A stretch of 34,359 nucleotides of DNA from Candidatus Enterococcus murrayae (lineage in GTDB: Bacteria > Bacillota > Bacilli > Lactobacillales > Enterococcaceae): assembly GCF_017315985.1 (NCBI RefSeq), contig NZ_JAFLVR010000059.1, positions 1-34,359 on the forward strand. Reading direction: 5' to 3'. The translations under genes and the position numbers were made by a program. Under the pieces are notes generated by a model. The model was not told where the DNA came from and did not search any database. It saw only the letters and a list, made by a program, of their open reading frames with translations. Shown here in pieces: positions 1 through 10,260 of the stretch; positions within the stretch are counted from its first letter, which is position 1; every line of letters starts with the position of its first letter.

Positions 1-135
1 AGTTAATATTACACTCTCTCTATTGAGGAAAAAATCGGATTTATTCGTCAGATGTGATCGATAAAATGGATTGGTCTATCCTCCCCGCTAATACGCCTTG
101 TGGTTTAAAAAGCACCGTTCTTTACTTATAACTAA

Positions 136-166
136 CAAAAATCCCTCTCCAAATGAAGAGGGATTT
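136..166 (-). terminator. Intrinsic terminator of the PTS operon
   Basis: On the minus strand a 10-bp stem (arms 157-166 and 139-148, AAATCCCTCT/AGAGGGATTT) is followed by a run of five T. It begins three bases after the stop codon of the IIA gene and ends the PTS operon. The 135 bases to its left contain nothing I can recognise. Confidence 0.85.
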
Positions 167-168
167 CT

Positions 169-483
169 TTATGCGCTCATTTTTCGATAAACATCAATGA
201 TCTCTTTAGCCAAATCAGTAAAAGCGATGGAAGTCATCAGATGGTCTTGGCTGTGAACAGTCAGTAAATTCAACTTGAGCTGCTCTCCCTGTGCTTCCTT
301 TGTTAATAGTCCTGTTTGCGAGTGATGCGCTTCAACCAATGATTCTTCCGCCTGCTTGATTTTCTCATCAGCTAGTTCAAAATCGCCGCCTTTGGCCTCT
401 TGAATGGCTTCCATGGCATTGCTTTTAGCATTACCGCCATGAATAATCAATCCCATCACTGCTTCTAAATTTTCTTCCTGCAT
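169..483 (-). CDS. PTS lactose/cellobiose-family EIIA subunit
   Basis: This is the cytoplasmic phosphocarrier of a beta-glucoside/cellobiose PTS. It takes phosphate from HPr and passes it to the EIIB encoded next door. The protein is 104 residues, the usual length of the LacF/ChbA family, and is helical throughout. The family signature VHSQDHLM is present. Its first His (about residue 77) is the expected phosphorylated residue and the Asp three residues later is the trimer metal ligand. I chose the ATG at 483 because GGATGGG lies about seven bases upstream. An in-frame ATG at 495 would add four residues but has its GAAGG directly abutting the start. It is the last gene of the operon, about 25-35 bases after the IIB gene, and is followed at once by a terminator. 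Confidence 0.92.
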   Translation of the reverse strand: MQEENLEAVMGLIIHGGNAKSNAMEAIQEAKGGDFELADEKIKQAEESLVEAHHSQTGLLTKEAQGEQLKLNLLTVHSQDHLMTSIAFTDLAKEIIDVYRKMSA

Positions 484-519
484 GTTATTACCCATCCTTC
501 ATTTTTTCTCACGAATACG

Positions 520-840
520 TTAGCTAGGGATCATAGCAACTGCTTGCCCAAGCACCTTCTCACCATTCATCATCCCGTAATCTGTCATATTGATGACATC
601 CACAGGAATTCCCAATGGCGCTAATTTTTCTTCGAACTGTTTTTGCATAAAACGCACCTGTGGTCCTAACAGGACGGTATCGATTTCACGCTCCTGCAGT
701 TTATTTGTCGCATCCGCAGCAGCAATCGCAAAAATATCAACCGCTAATCCTTGATTTTCTGCCGCTTTTTGCATTTTAGTCACTAACATACTGGTGCTCA
801 TACCAGCGTTGCAAACTAGCATAATTGTCTTTTTACTCAT
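520..840 (-). CDS. PTS lactose/cellobiose-family EIIB subunit
   Basis: Cytoplasmic EIIB of the cellobiose class, which transfers phosphate from EIIA to the sugar bound by EIIC. Residues 4-15 carry the phospho-cysteine loop (MLVCNAGMSTSM), with the catalytic Cys at the end of the first beta strand, the hallmark of EIIB-Cel. The length, about 106 residues, is normal. I chose the start at 840 (MSKKTIML) because a GGAGG lies eight bases upstream. An upstream in-frame ATG at 855 would place that ribosome binding site inside the gene. It sits between the glycosidase and EIIA genes on the same strand and forms one operon with them. Specificity for cellobiose rather than another beta-glucoside or chitobiose cannot be read from the sequence. 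Confidence 0.93.
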   Translation of the reverse strand: MSKKTIMLVCNAGMSTSMLVTKMQKAAENQGLAVDIFAIAAADATNKLQEREIDTVLLGPQVRFMQKQFEEKLAPLGIPVDVINMTDYGMMNGEKVLGQAVAMIPS

Positions 841-916
841 CATTCCTGCCTCCAATTTCGAGCACTTTTTTCTTTCAACTTTACGACCAAGTTCTTTGCG
901 AAGGTCAAATTAGTCC

Positions 917-2359
<1,443 letters not shown>

Positions 2360-2374
2360 TCATTTCTTTTTTGA

Positions 2375-3730
2375 TTAGACTGTCGCTTGTCCTTCAGCTT
2401 TTTCATTTTTATTTTCTAAGTCTTTTTCGATCTGTTCCATGCTTTCACCTTGCTCTTGCAGGTAGTTCAATGAATCTACCTTGCGGACGAATGGTAAATA
2501 GATGAAGAAGCCGATGACTAAAACAACTGCTTGTAAAAGAGCGGTTCTCCAGCCGCCAACTAGAAATCCTGAGATAATCGGTGGTGTTGTCCAAGGTACT
2601 TGTACCGCAGTAAATAATGGCACAAGTCCTGTGTATAGTGAGAAGTATGTGATCACTCCTGAAATCATCGGCGTCAAGATAAATGGTAAAGCCATGATCG
2701 GATTCATTACAACGGGTGTAGCAAACAAGATCGGTTCGTTGATATTAAAGAATGCCGGCAGCAAGGCCAAGCGCCCTAATTGTTTGAACTGAGCAGAGCG
2801 AGCAAACATGACCATGTACATCACGATTCCGATCGTCATACCAGCACCTGTAACAGTCATGAATTGATCTAAAAATTGCTGCGTAACAATATGCCCGCCA
2901 TTAGCAACAGTTAATTCTTTTCCTGCTTTTAAAATCGCTGTATTTTCCAATGAGTTCGCTGTCAGAATCGGTCCCATGATTCCACCGACTAACGTTGAAC
3001 CGTGAACACCGAAGAACCATAAGAATGGTACTAGGAAACCAAGCATCATTGCTCCGCCAAAGGTATCAGTAACTCCTTGCATCGGACTTTGAATAACTTT
3101 ATAGATGGATTCAACCACAGTCGTATTGAGAAATTTATCAAAGAGTACGTAAACAATTAATGAAACGGTAGTGATTACCGCTGCCGGAATCAATGCGGTG
3201 AATGAGTTCGCCACGTTTGCAGGTACTTGCTCTGGCAATTTGATGCGAATATCGCGTTTCAAGAACCAAGAGTAGGCCCAGCCCACAAATAAACCAACTA
3301 AAATGGCGCTGATCATCCCTTGACCGCCTGTCCAAGTCTTATCGATGACATTGGTCACAATCGTATTTGTTTCTGCATTGGTTGCACTGGATTTCATCGT
3401 TAAAAGGAAAACCACTAGCGCAATCATTCCTGCTGGCAGCCCTTCAAATCCTTCTTCTTTCACATATGAATTAGCGATGCCCATTACAGCAAAAATTGAC
3501 ATAATAGCAAATGATGCGCCAAATGCTTCATTAAAATAAACATCCAAACCACTGCCAGCAACCCATTCAGAAACTGCTGGAATTGGGAAATTCGCTAAAA
3601 GCAAGAAAACAGAGCCGACGATCGTAAATGGCATGGTGTACAGCATCCCATTACGTAAAGCAGTAATAGCCTTTGTATTTACAAATTTTAAAATAGGGGG
3701 TAATAATTTCTCGTTAATAAAGTTATTCAT
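2375..3730 (-). CDS. PTS cellobiose-family EIIC permease
   Basis: Membrane-embedded sugar channel of the PTS, lactose/cellobiose EIIC family, 451 residues (normal). There are about ten hydrophobic segments. The conserved FNINEPILFATPVVMNP signature of EIIC-Cel/Lac sits at about residues 325-345. The C-terminal tail is charged and cytoplasmic (QEQGESMEQIEKDLENKNEK). The start is supported by AAGGAG eight bases upstream. It is the first gene of the operon IIC-glucosidase-IIB-IIA, downstream of a cre-like site (3859-3872) and of the terminator that ends the regulator gene, so the operon probably has its own catabolite-controlled promoter. The RpiR-type regulator immediately upstream is the likely local sensor. 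Confidence 0.93.
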   Translation of the reverse strand: MNNFINEKLLPPILKFVNTKAITALRNGMLYTMPFTIVGSVFLLLANFPIPAVSEWVAGSGLDVYFNEAFGASFAIMSIFAVMGIANSYVKEEGFEGLPAGMIALVVFLLTMKSSATNAETNTIVTNVIDKTWTGGQGMISAILVGLFVGWAYSWFLKRDIRIKLPEQVPANVANSFTALIPAAVITTVSLIVYVLFDKFLNTTVVESIYKVIQSPMQGVTDTFGGAMMLGFLVPFLWFFGVHGSTLVGGIMGPILTANSLENTAILKAGKELTVANGGHIVTQQFLDQFMTVTGAGMTIGIVMYMVMFARSAQFKQLGRLALLPAFFNINEPILFATPVVMNPIMALPFILTPMISGVITYFSLYTGLVPLFTAVQVPWTTPPIISGFLVGGWRTALLQAVVLVIGFFIYLPFVRKVDSLNYLQEQGESMEQIEKDLENKNEKAEGQATV

Positions 3731-3858
3731 AAATGATTCTCCTTATTCAATTTAATGTGTTTATTTTTCTTGCTTCTCCTCTTCTACTAATCCTCTATGA
3801 AGCAAAAAGTAGAATTGGTATCCAAAAACATGGTGCAGCGATGGCCATTCGCATTTTT

Positions 3859-3872
3859 TGTATCCGTTTACA
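3859..3872 (-). promoter_or_regulatory. cre-like (CcpA) site upstream of the PTS operon
   Basis: The minus-strand sequence TGTAAACGGATACA fits the Gram-positive cre consensus TGWNANCGNTNWCA with one mismatch. It lies about 130 bases upstream of the IIC start. This is seen by pattern only. CcpA control of a beta-glucoside operon is expected from the family. Confidence 0.6.
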
Positions 3873-3938
3873 GTTTCATCATAATGGATGCTGTCCCCGA
3901 TTGGAATACTTCCGAAACAGTCAGAAACATGTTCCAAT

Positions 3939-3976
3939 AAAAAAAACAAACTAACTGTTTTTTAGACAGCTAGTTT
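3939..3976 (-). terminator. Intrinsic terminator after the RpiR-type regulator
   Basis: On the minus strand 11-base arms (AAACTAGCTGT and ACAGTTAGTTT, one G-U pair) are followed by a run of eight T. It separates the regulator transcript from the PTS operon. The remaining space to the IIC start (3731-3938) holds the cre site but no gene I accept. Confidence 0.85.
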
Positions 3977-4022
3977 AGAATAGTTGATAGAATTTTTATG
4001 ATCACCGAGCTTAATCTGCTAA

Positions 4023-4781
4023 TTACCCCTTCGCATCATTTTCTCTCTGATAAGCCTGGTGCGCTAAAATTTCCAAAAGTGCGATGACCGGGACCTGTGT
4101 CGTTAAATTGATAGACTCCTCTGTCGGATCGGGGCCTGCGACCTCTGGCATGTAATAGGAAATATTAAAATCCGCCATTTGTGCGATTGTTGAATGCTGA
4201 TCGTTGGTGATGCTCAATATCTTTGCTCCGTACCGCTTAAAGGATTCTATCTGCTTAATGATCTCGACTGTTTCACCAGAAACAGACAATGCGATCATCA
4301 ATGTCGTATCCAAGCCTCTTGTTGGGACGGGAATAAAAGGATCTGTAATGGCGTAAGCATTAAATAGCAAATTAGAAAAATAGCGAGCCCCATAGGTCCC
4401 TAATGTACCGCTTGTTCCAATCCCCGAAAAGACAATATGCTTACTGTTCAATATCAGCTCGATCGCCGGATCAATCACCACATGGTAGCTTTCATTGTTT
4501 ACCTTTTTTAAAAAAGCATCAACATGCACATTCGCATCGTAAAAGGCTTCAAAGGATTGTCCCTGTCGTGAAAGGTTCTCTTTTAATGCATATTTAAACT
4601 CCGCATAGCCTGAATATCCAAGCTTATTTAAACAGCGCAGGATAGTCGACGTAGACACGTGACAGCTATCTGAAAGATCACGGATCGTCAAACCGCCTAT
4701 TCGTTCCATATTTTCTACGATAAAGGTATAGACGAGCAACTCCAACTCGTTTAATTCTTTCACCTTTTGCGAATCAAACAT
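4023..4781 (-). CDS. MurR/RpiR-family transcriptional regulator
   Basis: Sugar-phosphate-responsive transcription factor of 252 residues. The N-terminal RpiR-type helix-turn-helix spans about residues 1-75 (LTIRDLSDSCHVSTSTILRC is the recognition region). A SIS sugar-phosphate-binding domain follows at about 95-240, with the typical GIGTSGTLG and ALSVSGETVEII loops. The start ATG is preceded by AGGAG ten bases upstream. It lies just upstream of and in the same direction as the PTS/6-phospho-beta-glucosidase operon, but its own terminator separates them. The inference is that it senses a phosphorylated sugar from that pathway. Whether it activates or represses cannot be seen. Confidence 0.9.
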   Translation of the reverse strand: MFDSQKVKELNELELLVYTFIVENMERIGGLTIRDLSDSCHVSTSTILRCLNKLGYSGYAEFKYALKENLSRQGQSFEAFYDANVHVDAFLKKVNNESYHVVIDPAIELILNSKHIVFSGIGTSGTLGTYGARYFSNLLFNAYAITDPFIPVPTRGLDTTLMIALSVSGETVEIIKQIESFKRYGAKILSITNDQHSTIAQMADFNISYYMPEVAGPDPTEESINLTTQVPVIALLEILAHQAYQRENDAKG

Positions 4782-4919
4782 CTGCTTTCAACTCCTAATG
4801 GTATTCGTACCCTCATTATCCCATAAAAATCAGAAATCACACAGCTTATCGATCATTTTTTGCGTTATTAAATAAAATCACGTAAACTGATTTTAGTAAC
4901 TACAGGGAGGTAGTATCCG

Positions 4920-5540
4920 ATGAAGTACGAATGGCGCAAAGCTGAAAAACACGTTTATCTGCCAAAAAAAATTGACGTCCAAACAATCCCAAATTACAAA
5001 TTCATTTGCCTTTCAGGAAATGGAAATCCTAACAGCGATTTATTCGGCCAGCAAATCAGTGCACTCTATGCCCTGTCCTATGCGCTTCGAATGAAGCTAA
5101 AAAAAGGAGAGCTAGGCGAGCCGTTTGAATACACCGTCTATCCCTTGGAGGGTGTCTGGACCTCTGAAAAAGATCCCGGTGATGGGCCAGTGAACAAAGA
5201 CGAACTCATCTATCAAATCATGATTCGTCAACCTGATCGCCTCACAAAAGAAGACTTCCTAGCTGTCGTTGAACCGACCTTCCAAAAGAAACAAAATCCG
5301 CATATCAAAGAAGCAACCTTCATTGAATACGAAGAAGGTCCCGTAGTGCAAACGATCCATCTTGGTTCATATGATGAGGAACCAGCGACCTTCGCTAAAA
5401 TCCACGAATTTATGGAGAAAAATAGTCTCACCCATGCGACTACGATGGGAAATTATATTCATCGGGAAATCTATTTATCTGATCCCCGTAAGGTCATTCC
5501 GGCGAAGCAAAAAACCCTATTGCGTTATAAACTCAAATAA
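4920..5540 (+). CDS. GyrI-like small-molecule-binding domain protein
   Basis: A 206-residue cytoplasmic protein that looks like a stand-alone GyrI-like (SHOCT/AraC-effector-type) ligand-binding domain, without a DNA-binding domain. The pattern NYKFICLSGNGNPN near the start, YTVYPLEGVW in the middle and RKVIPAKQKTLLRYKL at the end is typical of the enterococcal/lactobacillal members. The start ATG has GGGAGG ten bases upstream. It is a single-gene unit on the plus strand, divergent from the RpiR gene and convergent with the next gene, sharing a bidirectional terminator with it. No ligand can be assigned. Relatives bind hydrophobic or cationic small molecules, some with hydrolase activity. Confidence 0.75.
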   Translation: MKYEWRKAEKHVYLPKKIDVQTIPNYKFICLSGNGNPNSDLFGQQISALYALSYALRMKLKKGELGEPFEYTVYPLEGVWTSEKDPGDGPVNKDELIYQIMIRQPDRLTKEDFLAVVEPTFQKKQNPHIKEATFIEYEEGPVVQTIHLGSYDEEPATFAKIHEFMEKNSLTHATTMGNYIHREIYLSDPRKVIPAKQKTLLRYKLK

Positions 5541-5569
5541 AAAAAATCCGACACAAATCGGATTTTTTT
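5541..5569. terminator. Bidirectional intrinsic terminator
   Basis: A short stem (AAATCCG/CGGATTT) is flanked by A-run and T-run on the two sides, so it can work on both strands. It lies between two convergent genes and overlaps the stop codon of the minus-strand gene. Confidence 0.75.
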
Positions 5570-6644
5570 ATTTCTTCTGTTTTCGTTGAATCGCTTTTCG
5601 TATACCGATTCGATAGACTTTCGGTATCGCCAAGAAAAAATTCTGCGTGAACTGATATTGCTGATACTTTTCAATAAGAAAGACGATCAACTCCGCATTC
5701 CCGTATTTCTTTTGATGAAATATCTCAAAGCTGCGGATCTTCCGCTCCGCTTTATTTGGCTCCTTCAATACGAGTAAAAACGATAATAAATCATCAAAGT
5801 AGCGGACTTTTGCTTCTTCATAAGTCGCCCCACCGTGACGTTCTAATTGAATAAAATCAGTCAGCTTACGTCCCCAAAACCTTCGATCCAGATAAATAGA
5901 GGTTTGGATATCCTGTTGAAAGTCCCCTAAATAGGCTTCAAAGACTGTTTTATCTGCCAAGAAATTCTTCTCCTGCCGATCAAAAACTTCTCGATCAACC
6001 TGATTGATTTCCGTGACCACGCTCAGATAGTCGCCAATAAACAGCGGCATCTGCGCTTCTCGAAACTGGACGACCCGTTCTGCTAGTTTTTGATTCAAGG
6101 GAAGCGGACGGCGGAGAGTGTTGTTTCGATAATAGGCAAAGACGTAACGCTGCCACAGATCTTCAGGAAAAGAAATCTCCTTTTCTGTCAGCCAAAGCAA
6201 TTCATCCAAGGCCAAATCTACATGCGCAACACCTTTTTTGATTTCCTCTGCCACCTGCTGCGAAATCCCTAAATGATCCTTGAAATGCTGAATTCCTAGA
6301 CGAATCTCCTGCTGCTTGCTCTTCGATTCAATCACGAACTGATATTTCAGTGGACGACCGCAGGCACATTTCAACTGACTATGGACTCCACGCTCATATT
6401 CGTCATCGATATTCAATGCGACAAATTCCCAGTCCGATGTCTGCAAGTACTGCTTCTGTAAAAACAGTGAACGTACCTCGTATTTTCTTTGCTGATTGAT
6501 CAGCGCTTGCTGCGCCTCCGTTAATTTTCCAAACAGCAGTTTACGTTCCGCATTCGAATAGGTCACATGACATTCTGTCGGATAATCATTTAATCCGTAG
6601 CTTCGCGGATACCAGTGCTCGTAAATCTCTAAATAATTATCCAT
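5568..6644 (-). CDS. Uncharacterised 358-residue protein
   Basis: I do not recognise a characterised family. The protein is soluble, rich in Gln, Glu and aromatic residues, with no signal peptide or membrane segment. A CACG motif (about residues 113-116, in a KCACGRPLKYQFVIE context) resembles half of a zinc knuckle. The following KQQEIRLGIQHFKDHLGI stretch looks like a conserved core, perhaps a nucleic-acid-related fold as in small DUFs of lactic acid bacteria. The start ATG has only a weak ribosome binding site (GAAAGAG about nine bases upstream). It lies 20 bases downstream of the next upstream gene, so co-transcription is likely. The basic C-terminus (IRKAIQRKQKK) could bind nucleic acid. 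That is inference. Confidence 0.7.
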   Translation of the reverse strand: MDNYLEIYEHWYPRSYGLNDYPTECHVTYSNAERKLLFGKLTEAQQALINQQRKYEVRSLFLQKQYLQTSDWEFVALNIDDEYERGVHSQLKCACGRPLKYQFVIESKSKQQEIRLGIQHFKDHLGISQQVAEEIKKGVAHVDLALDELLWLTEKEISFPEDLWQRYVFAYYRNNTLRRPLPLNQKLAERVVQFREAQMPLFIGDYLSVVTEINQVDREVFDRQEKNFLADKTVFEAYLGDFQQDIQTSIYLDRRFWGRKLTDFIQLERHGGATYEEAKVRYFDDLLSFLLVLKEPNKAERKIRSFEIFHQKKYGNAELIVFLIEKYQQYQFTQNFFLAIPKVYRIGIRKAIQRKQKK

Positions 6645-6663
6645 CGCTTAACTCTTTCACTGC

Positions 6664-6930
6664 TTATTTCTTTCGATCAATCTTATCTTCAATCTCTTGA
6701 ATGATTTTTTTCGCTTCGTCTTTCAATGAAGTATGAGGTTCTTCCTCTTCCACCGCATTAGAGCCAGAGCGGGCAATCTCCTTTGGTTCGCCAGAATTAC
6801 TGCCGGCCAGCGCTTCCTGCTTATCCTCTGTTTCACTGGAATTTGTTCCAGCTAATGCAACGTCCTCATCTGTCTTAGGTGCCATCGAACCACGTAAACG
6901 ACGATCTTTTTCATTGTTATAGTTTGTCAT
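6664..6930 (-). CDS. Small hydrophilic protein with a triple A-G-[ST]-N-E repeat
   Basis: An 88-residue, highly charged, probably disordered protein with no hydrophobic segment. Three spaced copies of one motif are visible: ALAGTNSSE (about 26-34), ALAGSNSGE (about 40-48) and ARSGSNAVE (about 54-62). A predicted amphipathic helix follows at the C-terminus (LKDEAKKIIQEIEDKIDRK). AAGGA lies eight to ten bases before the ATG. It stands just upstream of the 358-residue hypothetical gene and likely shares its transcript. No function can be proposed. Confidence 0.6.
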   Translation of the reverse strand: MTNYNNEKDRRLRGSMAPKTDEDVALAGTNSSETEDKQEALAGSNSGEPKEIARSGSNAVEEEEPHTSLKDEAKKIIQEIEDKIDRKK

Positions 6931-6991
6931 TGTGCTTCATCCTTCCATTTCTTTTTTGTATTTTACCCGATAGTAGAAAAGATTGCCAAAA

Positions 6992-8641
6992 TTAACCTGC
7001 ATCCATGAAGAACCGATAAGCCCACCAGGATAACACCGCGAACCAACTCAGCCCACAAAGAGCAAAAATCACTGTTGCATAGCCTGGCGGATCATAGCGC
7101 AGACGAACAGTATTTCTTCCAATCTTTTGCTTGATTGTAGGTACACCAATAGTAGAAAGTGAAACTGGGGAAACCTCTCGATTCCCTTCCATTATTTTTG
7201 TATTTTGATAGACGATCACCGGCAGTTGGACATTCCCAGTTTTTTCCGCTTGCCAAGAAAGCTCCAGCTGATTCTTTTTGACCGTCTTCGTAACGTTTGT
7301 TTGCGGTGTGAGAATTTGTTTTTCGTAGCTAACGTATTTATTTTTCGTATTTTCATGATAGATCGGTAAATAATCAGGGCTGGATTTTTCAACCAGCTTT
7401 AACGCTTTTTGCATGTCTTTATCATAAAAGCTTTGCCTAGCTTCCTTTTCAGAAGCACGGACAAAGGTATGCTTGCTGGTCAAAGTCTGTTGTCCCCATT
7501 GATTCAGATCATAAGTTAAAATCCGTAGATTCTGCCCGATACTGATCACACTGAATAAAGCCAAAACGATCGGAAGAAACTTCTTGTTCGCTAACTCACT
7601 GCTTAATGAGGCAATGAAGAAAAAAAATAGAACTGTGAATGGTGCAAAAAAACGAAACGGAAATTGGATCAATGATATTAGCGGCACCTCATGGGCAACG
7701 AGCCAATCCCACGGAACGATACTCGTTGAAAGCAGCAAGAAGATTCCGCTAAAAATCAAAAGCTGTTTCGTAAAACGCTGCACACTGCGCCAATACACAA
7801 GGCAAAGGAGAAAACCGATAATCAGCAATAGTCGTAAGCTCCCCGGATAGTGCAGCCAATAGGCTCCGCCCAAATCGATGGCCTTTTCACTCATTTGCGG
7901 ATTGGTAAAGGGCATCTTCAAGCGATCCCCTGTGTTGATCAAGAGCAGACTGACCCAGACATTGATTGATAAGCAGCCGTATAAGCCCATCGCTTTTAGC
8001 AAGTCAAGCAAAGCCTCGCCCCAGCGATTTCTCGCGTAAGAGATAAAAAATGGAAAGTAGATCAAGCCCAGCATCACAGCAGTCAGCATATGCACCTGCG
8101 TCATTAGAGCCATACTTGCAGCGATCTTAACGACCGGAAAATGACCATTTTTCAAATCCACCAACGGGATCAAGCACAAGGGCAGCAGGCTGGTTCCCCA
8201 ACTAGTAAAGCCCTGATTCAAGATCCAATAATTGATGCTATAGGTTGTCATAAAAATAATTGCCGCAAACAATGCTGGATTTTCTTTAATCTTGCCATAA
8301 GTCAGCAGTTTGAATAGCGAAAAGCCGGCCACTAAAAGAACGATAAAATTCGACAACACCTGATAACGGAACCAGCTGCCTGCAAGCAAAACCAGTCCGC
8401 CCTGCAAATAGGAAAACAACGGTCCATACACTGCGTTGACGATTCGCCCCGACTGCTGAAAGCCGAAGATCGAAATAAAATAGCTGAAATTTCCGGTTTT
8501 CATTTGCTCCGCAGTCTCATAAAAGCGATTGTAATGGAATAGGGCATCCGCCCCTAAGATCAGCTTCTGGGTCCAAATTTGCGGAACAACAAAAAGACCA
8601 GCGATCACAAGAATAATCAGATAGTAACGATAACGTTTCAT
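6992..8641 (-). CDS. Polytopic membrane protein, GT-C-like / PTPS-related membrane family
   Basis: A 549-residue integral membrane protein with an N-terminal signal-anchor (residues 5-23), about ten further hydrophobic segments, an extracytoplasmic beta-rich domain (about 385-515) and a final membrane helix near the C-terminus. The order, with an acidic ADALFHYNRFYE loop after the first helix, resembles GT-C-type glycosyltransferases and the '6-pyruvoyl-tetrahydropterin synthase-related' membrane proteins (YfhO-like) of Firmicutes, which act in cell-envelope glycan modification. The family is assigned from architecture only. The start is supported by GAGGAGG eight bases upstream. It stands apart from its neighbours and no donor or acceptor can be named. 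Confidence 0.65.
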   Translation of the reverse strand: MKRYRYYLIILVIAGLFVVPQIWTQKLILGADALFHYNRFYETAEQMKTGNFSYFISIFGFQQSGRIVNAVYGPLFSYLQGGLVLLAGSWFRYQVLSNFIVLLVAGFSLFKLLTYGKIKENPALFAAIIFMTTYSINYWILNQGFTSWGTSLLPLCLIPLVDLKNGHFPVVKIAASMALMTQVHMLTAVMLGLIYFPFFISYARNRWGEALLDLLKAMGLYGCLSINVWVSLLLINTGDRLKMPFTNPQMSEKAIDLGGAYWLHYPGSLRLLLIIGFLLCLVYWRSVQRFTKQLLIFSGIFLLLSTSIVPWDWLVAHEVPLISLIQFPFRFFAPFTVLFFFFIASLSSELANKKFLPIVLALFSVISIGQNLRILTYDLNQWGQQTLTSKHTFVRASEKEARQSFYDKDMQKALKLVEKSSPDYLPIYHENTKNKYVSYEKQILTPQTNVTKTVKKNQLELSWQAEKTGNVQLPVIVYQNTKIMEGNREVSPVSLSTIGVPTIKQKIGRNTVRLRYDPPGYATVIFALCGLSWFAVLSWWAYRFFMDAG

Positions 8642-8778
8642 AATCGACCTCCTCGTTCATACGAATAAATACATCTCTCTCATCGTATATCAGTCTGTCA
8701 TGCATAAAACAACAAGACTGACGTCATTATCGATTATTACAAACTTTACTCTATCCTATTTAAAAAAATAAACGAAGT

Positions 8779-8813
8779 AAAACGCCTATTCCCATTATGG
8801 AAATAGACGCTTT
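8779..8813 (-). terminator. Intrinsic terminator after the MFS gene
   Basis: On the minus strand a stem of about 14 bp with two G-U pairs (AAAGCGTCTATTTCC with GGAATAGGCGTTTT) runs directly into TTTT. It starts a few bases after the stop codon at 8821. Confidence 0.75.
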
Positions 8814-8820
8814 CTTAACT

Positions 8821-10017
8821 TTATTTTTCTACAGACAGCCAAACGATCAGCGTTCCGGCAAGCGAGATCACTGTCCCGATTAAAAGCATTGCCGAGACAG
8901 ATAAAAAACTCAGCATCTGACCGCCGATAAAGGCGCCAAGAATGCCGCCCATCGTATTGGCAGTCGCCATCAAGGTCTGACCCTTGACTAAATCCTTTTG
9001 CGGAATGATCTGATTCGTATAGTAAACAGATGCCATCGTATGCATTGCAAATCCGACCATCTGCAAGCTCTGGGCCACATTGATCAAGAAGATACTGCCT
9101 GAAAATAGGATCAGTACCGCTTTGACTGAAAAAAAGAATGCAGCAAACCGCATGAGCGAGTGAATCTTAAAGCGCCGCAGGACCCAGGTAAAGAAAAACA
9201 TCGTCGGCAATTCACTAAGAGCTGCAACGGATAAAGAGCCGCCGGCATTCGCAGCTGTTCCGCCTAATGGCTGCATAATTTGGAACATATAGCTGTTAAT
9301 GATCGTATGATAAACAAATAATAATGAGACACCAAATAATAAAAACATAAAGCGTTTATATTTTTTAGTGAAGGCAAGCAGACCGATCGGTTCTTCTAAC
9401 TGCTTTTCATGATGAGGCTCTGCAATCAAAGAATCGGAGTACTTTCCACCTTGCTTTCGTGTATCGATAAGCAGCGCCATCAAGGCGAAGAATAAAAAAA
9501 TACCAATCAATAAATACAAAATGATCGTTGGGGAATAGCGCTCGATCAGCATCCCGGTCACAGACGCGGCCGCCGCAAAGGCCAATGAGCCCAGACCACG
9601 TGCCACACCAAAATTCAAACCGTAACCGCGACTGATAAAAAACGTCCCAATAGCGATCGTCAACGGCTGCAGAAGTACGAGACACGCGTAGAGTAACGTA
9701 TAAATAAATGCAACGATCAAAAATGCTTTCGGCAGTGCCAGCAAAATGCCCGAAAACAAAGTCAATAGGACCGCCATTCCAGCCGCCAACTGCGACAAGC
9801 GAATCCGTATCATCCGATCAGCAAATGACGCCAAAAACGGCTGGACTACTGCGGCAAGTAAATTCGCCAATGACAAGACCATCCCAATCTGACCATTCGT
9901 AAAATCGCGAGACAACAAAAATACGGATGTAAAGGTCCCCAATACCGAAAAGCCCATCCAGTAAGGAATCTGCATACTGATATATTGCAAATTCAATTTG
10001 ATATGATTTGTCTCCAT
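8821..10017 (-). CDS. MFS transporter (LacY/NHS-like MFS_1 type)
   Basis: A 398-residue major facilitator with twelve hydrophobic segments split by a central cytoplasmic loop (about 186-215, TRKQGGKYSDSLIAEPHHEK). The between-helix-2-and-3 motif is present as ASFADRMIRIRLSQ. The sequence style (METNHIKLNLQYISMQIPYWMGFSVLGTF at the N-terminus) is that of the small Firmicute MFS_1/NHS-like group related to sugar or nucleoside proton symporters. The start has GAGGAGGGG a few bases upstream, and a TATAAT at 10047-10052 is a candidate -10. The substrate cannot be determined from sequence or neighbours. Confidence 0.85.
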   Translation of the reverse strand: METNHIKLNLQYISMQIPYWMGFSVLGTFTSVFLLSRDFTNGQIGMVLSLANLLAAVVQPFLASFADRMIRIRLSQLAAGMAVLLTLFSGILLALPKAFLIVAFIYTLLYACLVLLQPLTIAIGTFFISRGYGLNFGVARGLGSLAFAAAASVTGMLIERYSPTIILYLLIGIFLFFALMALLIDTRKQGGKYSDSLIAEPHHEKQLEEPIGLLAFTKKYKRFMFLLFGVSLLFVYHTIINSYMFQIMQPLGGTAANAGGSLSVAALSELPTMFFFTWVLRRFKIHSLMRFAAFFFSVKAVLILFSGSIFLINVAQSLQMVGFAMHTMASVYYTNQIIPQKDLVKGQTLMATANTMGGILGAFIGGQMLSFLSVSAMLLIGTVISLAGTLIVWLSVEK

Positions 10018-10085
10018 AGCCCCTCCTCAAAAAGCGTTGTTGCCTCATTATACCTGATACCAATTTCAAAATCAGACGATTCTTG

Positions 10086-10130
10086 AAAAAAAACGACCTG
10101 CTTTCTCGCTTTTTAGATGCAGGTCTTTTT
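10086..10130. terminator. Hairpin with T-runs on both strands
   Basis: GACCTGC/GCAGGTC arms (10095-10101, 10119-10125) have T5 on the plus side and T8 on the minus side. It probably acts as a second, backup terminator for the ABC transporter operon and insulates the MFS promoter. Confidence 0.6.
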
Positions 10131-10260
10131 CCGTTAAAGCAAGCTTTCGGCTCTACCGTTCATTAAGAAAATCGTTTGTCGCACTAAGCAGCGTAGACAA
10201 CCATCCGTTTCACTTTTCATTGGTTTTATCAAATATACTTACTGTAAAACGCGTGACTGA

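Noticed and set aside
3761-3949. 62-codon minus-strand frame between the RpiR gene and the PTS operon
   Set aside because: It begins at the T-run of the rpiR terminator, has no ribosome binding site and occupies the region with the cre site. I read it as untranslated leader.
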